A stretch of 15,172 nucleotides of DNA. It comes from Candidatus Gottesmanbacteria bacterium. Its GTDB lineage: Bacteria; Patescibacteriota; Microgenomatia; UBA10105; UBA927. The position numbers and the translations under genes are program-made. The notes under the pieces are model-generated. The model worked only from the letters and a program-made list of their open reading frames with translations, had not been told where the DNA came from and did not search any database. The stretch is taken from positions 1-15,172 of the forward strand of contig JACQHE010000037.1 in NCBI GenBank assembly GCA_016199185.1. The letters run 5' to 3'. Within the stretch, counting starts at the first letter, position 1; the number at the start of each line of letters is the position of its first letter. Below are positions 12,604-15,172 of the stretch, in pieces.

Positions 12604-12612
12604 ACCTCCTTT
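12604..12612 (-). promoter_or_regulatory. Strong Shine-Dalgarno-like site without an obvious start codon
   Basis: Plus ACCTCCTTT, so minus-strand AAAGGAGGT. No ATG, GTG or TTG opens a frame at a usable distance. An ATT five bases later would give a three-codon frame ending in TAA. It is 78 bases upstream of the CxxC protein start. Confidence 0.35.
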
Positions 12613-12619
12613 CGATTAT

Positions 12620-12738
12620 GATCTCCCCCAAAAGATTTTGGGTGGGCGAGGAAGAAACCACGTCATACGTGGCATCCTCGTCTCCCACCCAAAACGATTA
12701 GTTGTTAACGTGCTTGAGCGAAGTTTCGCTCGCCAACT
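12620..12738. ncRNA. Long hairpin region adjoining RNA element copy 2
   Basis: A three-tier hairpin: TTTTGGGTGGG (12636-12646) with CCCACCCAAAA (12684-12694), CGAGGA (12647-12652) with TCCTCG (12675-12680), and CCACGT (12658-12663) with ACGTGG (12667-12672). CCCAAAA just before it (12628-12633) could compete for the TTTTGGG strand. Next, AGTTG (12700-12704) pairs with CAACT (12734-12738) around the hairpin GAGCGA/TCGCTC (12716-12731). Copy 2 begins directly after. The strand is undecided, because all pairs are Watson-Crick. Confidence 0.5.
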
Positions 12739-12856
12739 ATCCCAGCACCATGCTTCTCTCCTCCCGAGGGCTACGTCCTCGCGTCGGAGGGGCGCAGGTG
12801 CGGGATTGATGGTTGCTAAGCTCGTGAATCGGAATTCACTCGCAAAGCAACACATC
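12739..12856 (+). ncRNA. Structured RNA element, copy 2
   Basis: Same plan as the element at 11871. ATCCC (12739-12743) pairs with GGGAT (12802-12806); a bulged A; GCACC (12745-12749) with GGTGC (12797-12801); loop ATGCTTCT against GGGCGCA; CTCC/GGAG (12758-12761, 12786-12789); CGAGGGC, loop TAC, GTCCTCG (12765-12781). In domain B, GATGGTTGCT (12808-12817) pairs with AGCAAC and CATC (12846-12856) with one bulged A. It encloses the conserved AAGCTC and CGCAA and a different hairpin (GTGAAT/ATTCAC). From 12764 to 12823 it aligns to copy 1 without gaps. The pair G12770-T12776 is a wobble only on the plus strand, which favours that strand weakly. On the minus strand it would be part of the leader of the CxxC gene. 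Confidence 0.65.
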
Positions 12857-12883
12857 AAAAAAACCTCCCGAGTTTGGGAGGTT
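12857..12883 (-). terminator. Minus-strand Rho-independent terminator
   Basis: Minus strand: AACCTCCC (12883-12876), loop AAACTC, GGGAGG, then seven T residues (plus 12857-12863). It ends the small transcript from the promoter at 13028-12999. Its T-tract abuts RNA element copy 2, exactly as in copy 1. Confidence 0.8.
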
Positions 12884-12992
12884 CGTGTGAATAACTTTAA
12901 AAAATTAGGCAGTCACCACACGACCTCCCTTTGCCCATCGGAGGGTAATAAAGAGGACGTGAAGATACTGGTGACCGCGGGTTTGCATAAGA
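12864..12992 (-). ncRNA. Small structured minus-strand transcript (sRNA or leader)
   Basis: Bounded by a good promoter (-35 TTGACA, -10 TATAAA) and a terminator, giving about 130 nt. Its inner region folds into nested stems: GTCACCA (12975-12969) with TGGTGAC (12918-12912), CACG (12961-12958) with CGTG (12922-12919), and CCTCC (12944-12940) with GGAGG (12928-12924). GGGAGGT (12929-12923) could instead pair with ACCTCCC of the terminator and disrupt it, as in an attenuator. It may be an independent sRNA or the leader of the CxxC gene further down. Confidence 0.55.
12905..12988 (-). CDS. Possible 27-residue leader peptide
   Basis: ATG at 12988-12986 lies ten bases after the TATAAA -10, similar to the spacing seen for other genes here. 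The frame gives MQTRGHQYLHVLFITLRWAK and seven more residues, ending at TAA just before the terminator. The peptide is basic with a hydrophobic centre. An overlapping frame from the ATG at 12995 gives 32 residues ending CGDCLIF. Neither matches anything I recognise, so this could equally be a noncoding RNA. Confidence 0.3.
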   Translation of the reverse strand: MQTRGHQYLHVLFITLRWAKGGRVVTA

Positions 12993-12998
12993 CATTTT

Positions 12999-13028
12999 TT
13001 TATAGCATCCCGCGGCGCCGCTTGTCAA
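12999..13028 (-). promoter_or_regulatory. Promoter of the small minus-strand transcript
   Basis: Minus strand TTGACA (13028-13023), 18-base spacer, TATAAA (13004-12999). This is among the best consensus matches in the window. Its -35 overlaps the -35 of the divergent plus-strand promoter. Confidence 0.7.
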
Positions 13029-13050
13029 GAGGGAAAAAGACGGATATACT
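13022..13050 (+). promoter_or_regulatory. Promoter of the DUF5678-like / retropepsin genes
   Basis: TTGTCA (13022-13027), 17-base spacer, TATACT (13045-13050). The ATG at 13060 is nine bases past the -10, so the leader would be two to four bases. This placement favours 13060 over an in-frame GTG at 13051. Confidence 0.75.
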
Positions 13051-13059
13051 GTGTGCAGT

Positions 13060-13287
13060 ATGATAAAGAAAAATCTTTCTCGTATGTACACACAAGAGGA
13101 GCGCGTGCTTTCGCGGGTATGGGAGAGATTCCGCGGTCATATCGTCATGGTGATGAATGATTCCGTATACACCGCTAAACGGGGCGACCGAGCGGCACGC
13201 GTGGTAAAAGACTTGGAACGACAGTATCATAAACGACCGCTTATTACGTACATTCCCAAAGAGGGAGCGCTCATTCTTTTTCTGTAG
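13060..13287 (+). CDS. DUF5678-like small protein
   Basis: 75 residues from the ATG at 13060; a GTG at 13051 is in frame but touches the -10. The core RFRGHIVMVMNDSVYTAKRGDRAARVVKDLE and the end RPLITYIPKEGALILFL fit the DUF5678 pattern of a beta hairpin (a strand for 'I own this' type display, an alternating hydrophobic stretch) followed by a helix and a PLI-x-x-PKE strand. The function of the family is unknown. It stops four bases before the retropepsin start, so the two are one operon. I recall small DUF5678-type proteins beside retropepsin-like genes in several bacterial groups, which points to a functional pair, perhaps a partner or substrate of the protease; this is inference. Family assignment is moderate. 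Confidence 0.72.
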   Translation: MIKKNLSRMYTQEERVLSRVWERFRGHIVMVMNDSVYTAKRGDRAARVVKDLERQYHKRPLITYIPKEGALILFL

Positions 13288-13291
13288 TGGT

Positions 13292-13702
13292 ATGGCGATT
13301 TCTTTTTCTTTCCGCCGGGAACGCTCCCCGATATTCGGCACCATCTATAGACCGGTGGCTGAGGCATTTTTTCGTCATAGTGAACAAGACGTATGGCAGC
13401 CCGTGCGGATGATTGTGGATACCGGCGCTGATTATACGTTGCTTCCCCGGTTTTTAGCGCCGCTCATCGGTATTGACGTATCTACAGATTGTAGGAAAAT
13501 AGAAACTCGGGGAGTGGGGGGGAAGAGCAATGTGTATCTTACTCGGAAACGAATCGTTGCCCGCATCGGAGATTTTGAGCGTCGTATTCCGGTTGGTTTT
13601 CTTCCGATAGACGACCTCCCGCCACTTTTAGGAAGACATGAGTTCTTAGAAACGTTTCGCGTCGTGTTTCATCATCATACGACGTCATTTGACCGTCCGT
13701 AA
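13292..13702 (+). CDS. Retropepsin-like aspartic protease
   Basis: 136 residues, the size of one retropepsin fold, so the enzyme should work as a homodimer. The catalytic motif is IVDTGADYTLLP with Asp43; the usual D-T-G is intact. A flap-like region (RGVGGKSNVYLTRKR) follows, and the C-terminal psi-loop partner reads PPLLGRHEFLETFRVVF, where LLGR takes the place of the I-L/I-G-R/D motif. There is no signal peptide, so it should act in the cytoplasm. No Shine-Dalgarno site is clear; the start is four bases after the DUF5678-like stop, consistent with coupled translation. The substrate is unknown. aspS follows 14 bases later with its own Shine-Dalgarno site. Confidence 0.88.
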   Translation: MAISFSFRRERSPIFGTIYRPVAEAFFRHSEQDVWQPVRMIVDTGADYTLLPRFLAPLIGIDVSTDCRKIETRGVGGKSNVYLTRKRIVARIGDFERRIPVGFLPIDDLPPLLGRHEFLETFRVVFHHHTTSFDRP

Positions 13703-13716
13703 AGGGAGTGTGATGT

Positions 13717-15120
13717 ATGACTAGGATACTTACCAAACAGACCATTGATCTTGTTGGAAAAGAAGTCATGCTTCAAGGTTGGGTTAATGCCCGGCGTGAT
13801 CACGGCAAGATCATGTTTTTGGATCTGCGGGATCGGTCGGGGATCGTGCAATTGGTCGCGCCTCCCGCCTTCGCTAAAGCTTCGGTGGGCAAGGAGGATG
13901 TTATAGAAGTCGTGGGGCTTGTCAAAGAGCGCCCCGCCTCCATGGTCAACCCCAAGATTCCGACGGGTACCGTGGAAGTGGAAGTGAAGGAACTTCAGAT
14001 ACTGTCCAAAGCCCGTGAGCTTCCGTTTCCGATTGACACCGACGGGTACGAGATTGATGAGGAAATTCGCAATAAATACCGCTATTTGGATTTGCGCCGG
14101 CCGAGGATGGCACGCAACATAAGGCTTCGGTCGAAAGTAGTCAATTTTATCAGACAATTTTTAATCGGTCGGGATTTTGTCGAGGTGGAGACGCCGATTC
14201 TGACAAAAACCACGCCGGAGGGAGCCCGCGACTTCATCGTGCCGTCGCGGCTCCAGAAGGAAAAGTTTTACGCCCTTCCCCAGAGCCCACAGCAATACAA
14301 GCAGCTCCTCATGGTTGCGGGCTTGGAGCGCTATTTCCAGATTGCGCGCTGCTTCCGCGACGAGGATCCGCGTCACGACCGCGCCTACGGCGAGTTTACG
14401 CAACTCGATCTTGAAATGTCCTTCGTTACTCAAAACGACATTTTGACGCTTACCGAAGATCTTTACACCAAGATCGTCATCGAGCTTTTTCCAGAGAAGC
14501 ATATCTCCCAAACTCCGTGGCCAAGGATTGCTCATGCCCAGGCAAAATCCAAATACGGCACAGACAAGCCGGATCTCCGGAAGGACAAAAAAGATCCCAA
14601 CGAGCTTGCCTTCTCCTGGACCATAGATTTTCCGCTGTTTACCGAGCAGACAAAAGAAGACTTCTATCACGGCTCAGGAAAAGCCAAGTTCGCGCCCTCG
14701 CATCATATGTTTACGAGCCCCCACCCGGATGACGTGGCACTTCTGGACACGGACCCCATGAAGGTTCGCGGACTCCAACATGATCTGGTGCTTAATGGCT
14801 ACGAAGTTGGGGGCGGCAGCATCAGAATCCATCAGAGGGATATCCAGGAAAAAGTGTTTGACCTCATCGGTTTTACAGACCAACAGAAACAGCAGTTTGC
14901 ACACATGCTCACGGCGTTCACCTACGGCGTCCCGCCCCACGGCGGCATCGCGCCCGGGATAGATCGCTTCCTTATGGCGGCGTTAGGCGAGCCCAGCGTG
15001 CGGGAGGTCATGGCCTATCCGGCGACGTCATCCGGGCAAACCTCCGTCATGGACGCCCCAAGTGAAGCCACGAGTGAACAATTACAAGAACTCGGTATCA
15101 TTCTCAAGAAACATGTCTAA
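13717..15120 (+). CDS. aspS: Aspartyl-tRNA synthetase, bacterial type without GAD domain
   Basis: Charges tRNA with aspartate. 467 residues, against about 590 for typical bacterial AspRS. The N-terminal OB fold (MLQGWVNARRDHGKIMFLDL) reads the anticodon. Class II motif 1 is in FIRQFLIGRDFVEVETPIL, motif 2 is RCFRDED (211-217), and motif 3 is HGGIAPGIDRFLMAAL. Between motifs 2 and 3 the text passes from YGTDKPDLRKDKKDPNEL straight to AFSWTIDFPLF, so the GAD insertion domain is missing. His29 in RRDHG is the residue seen in non-discriminating enzymes, which also charge tRNA-Asn; this is suggestive only. PPAFAKASVGKEDV (49-62) comes from an inserted repeat. GGGAG about ten bases before the ATG supports the start; an ATG at 13712 meets a stop at once. 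Confidence 0.95.
   Translation: MTRILTKQTIDLVGKEVMLQGWVNARRDHGKIMFLDLRDRSGIVQLVAPPAFAKASVGKEDVIEVVGLVKERPASMVNPKIPTGTVEVEVKELQILSKARELPFPIDTDGYEIDEEIRNKYRYLDLRRPRMARNIRLRSKVVNFIRQFLIGRDFVEVETPILTKTTPEGARDFIVPSRLQKEKFYALPQSPQQYKQLLMVAGLERYFQIARCFRDEDPRHDRAYGEFTQLDLEMSFVTQNDILTLTEDLYTKIVIELFPEKHISQTPWPRIAHAQAKSKYGTDKPDLRKDKKDPNELAFSWTIDFPLFTEQTKEDFYHGSGKAKFAPSHHMFTSPHPDDVALLDTDPMKVRGLQHDLVLNGYEVGGGSIRIHQRDIQEKVFDLIGFTDQQKQQFAHMLTAFTYGVPPHGGIAPGIDRFLMAALGEPSVREVMAYPATSSGQTSVMDAPSEATSEQLQELGIILKKHV
13864..13890. repeat. Dispersed repeat in frame inside aspS (residues about 50-58)
   Basis: CCCGCC (13864-13869) faces GGTGGG (13884-13889) around CTTCGCTAAAGCTTC-like sequence. The peptide AFAKAS is one I recall from translated dispersed repeats in CPR genomes. 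It lies in a loop of the anticodon-binding OB fold, between strands LVAPP and DVIEVVG. Confidence 0.65.
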
Positions 15121-15172
15121 AGAAAAAGCGTGGCCTCGTCGTTCGTGGCACAAAATCCTGTACCTTGTGATC
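15113..15172 (+). CDS. Start of a probable membrane protein (3'-partial)
   Basis: ATG at 15113 overlaps the aspS end by eight bases and the frame stays open to the window edge. The 20 visible residues are MSKEKAWPRRSWHKILYLVI: a basic start leading into a hydrophobic stretch, as in a signal peptide or first membrane segment. Nothing more can be said of its identity. Confidence 0.55.
   Translation, partial: MSKEKAWPRRSWHKILYLVI

Noticed and set aside
12601..12615. ACCTCCTTTC on the plus strand, like the 3' end of 16S rRNA
   Set aside because: No rRNA sequence surrounds it; it is simply the complement of a minus-strand Shine-Dalgarno site.
11871..12856. RNA element as hammerhead, twister, HDV, SAM, TPP, cobalamin, fluoride or c-di-GMP RNA
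   Set aside because: None of the core motifs I remember for these classes (for example CUGAUGA with GAAA for hammerhead) is present in either copy.
12616..12858. 80-aa minus-strand frame through RNA element copy 2
   Set aside because: Same reason as for copy 1; it also lacks a ribosome site and has an Arg/Trp-rich, non-protein-like composition.
13051..13059. GTG start for the DUF5678-like gene
   Set aside because: It directly follows the -10 hexamer and could not be in the mRNA from that promoter.

Overview
The window looks like a piece of a Patescibacteria (Candidate Phyla Radiation) chromosome, probably a parcubacterial lineage. Grounds: small CPR-type proteins (a DUF5679-like CxxC protein, a DUF5678-like protein next to a retropepsin), the DUF4446, DUF3048 and HTH-nucleotidyltransferase genes beside secD-secF, short versions of MiaA and AspRS, mostly weak or absent Shine-Dalgarno sites, and many short palindromic repeats. 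TGA is used as a stop, so the code is standard. The phylum call is inference from gene families; no rRNA is present to confirm it.

Layout. 1-2458 (+): 3' part of miaB, miaA, and an AI-2E-type permease; miaA and miaB act in sequence on tRNA A37. 2510-2960: a bidirectional terminator and the RNase P RNA gene on the minus strand. 3084-3473 (+): a glycine-rich RRM protein. 3547-4055 (-): two small proteins. 4192-8750 (+): DUF4446, DUF3048, an HTH-nucleotidyltransferase protein, then secD and secF. 8713-10131 (-): CCA-adding enzyme, overlapping secF tail to tail. 10201-11880 (+): recJ. 11871-13059: an unusual, largely gene-free block with structured RNA, terminators, one small CxxC protein gene and a small minus-strand transcript. 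13060-15120 (+): DUF5678-like gene, retropepsin and aspS, followed by the first codons of a membrane-type protein.

Two features stand out. First, a two-domain RNA element of about 115 nt occurs twice (11871-11985 and 12739-12856). The copies keep their internal-loop sequences and the shape of every helix, while about nine base pairs change in a compensated way. I do not recognise it as a known RNA class, and it is the best candidate here for something undescribed. Second, palindromic or tandem repeats have entered genes without breaking them: miaB, cca, recJ (three times), aspS and the P3 stem of RNase P RNA.

Regulation as read from the sequence: several genes have a -10 hexamer 6 to 11 bases before the start codon and no Shine-Dalgarno site, which suggests leaderless or nearly leaderless mRNAs. 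A few genes (RRM protein, DUF5679, the CxxC protein, aspS) have good Shine-Dalgarno sites instead. Divergent promoter pairs lie at 4105-4180 and 12999-13050; the second pair shares its -35 region.
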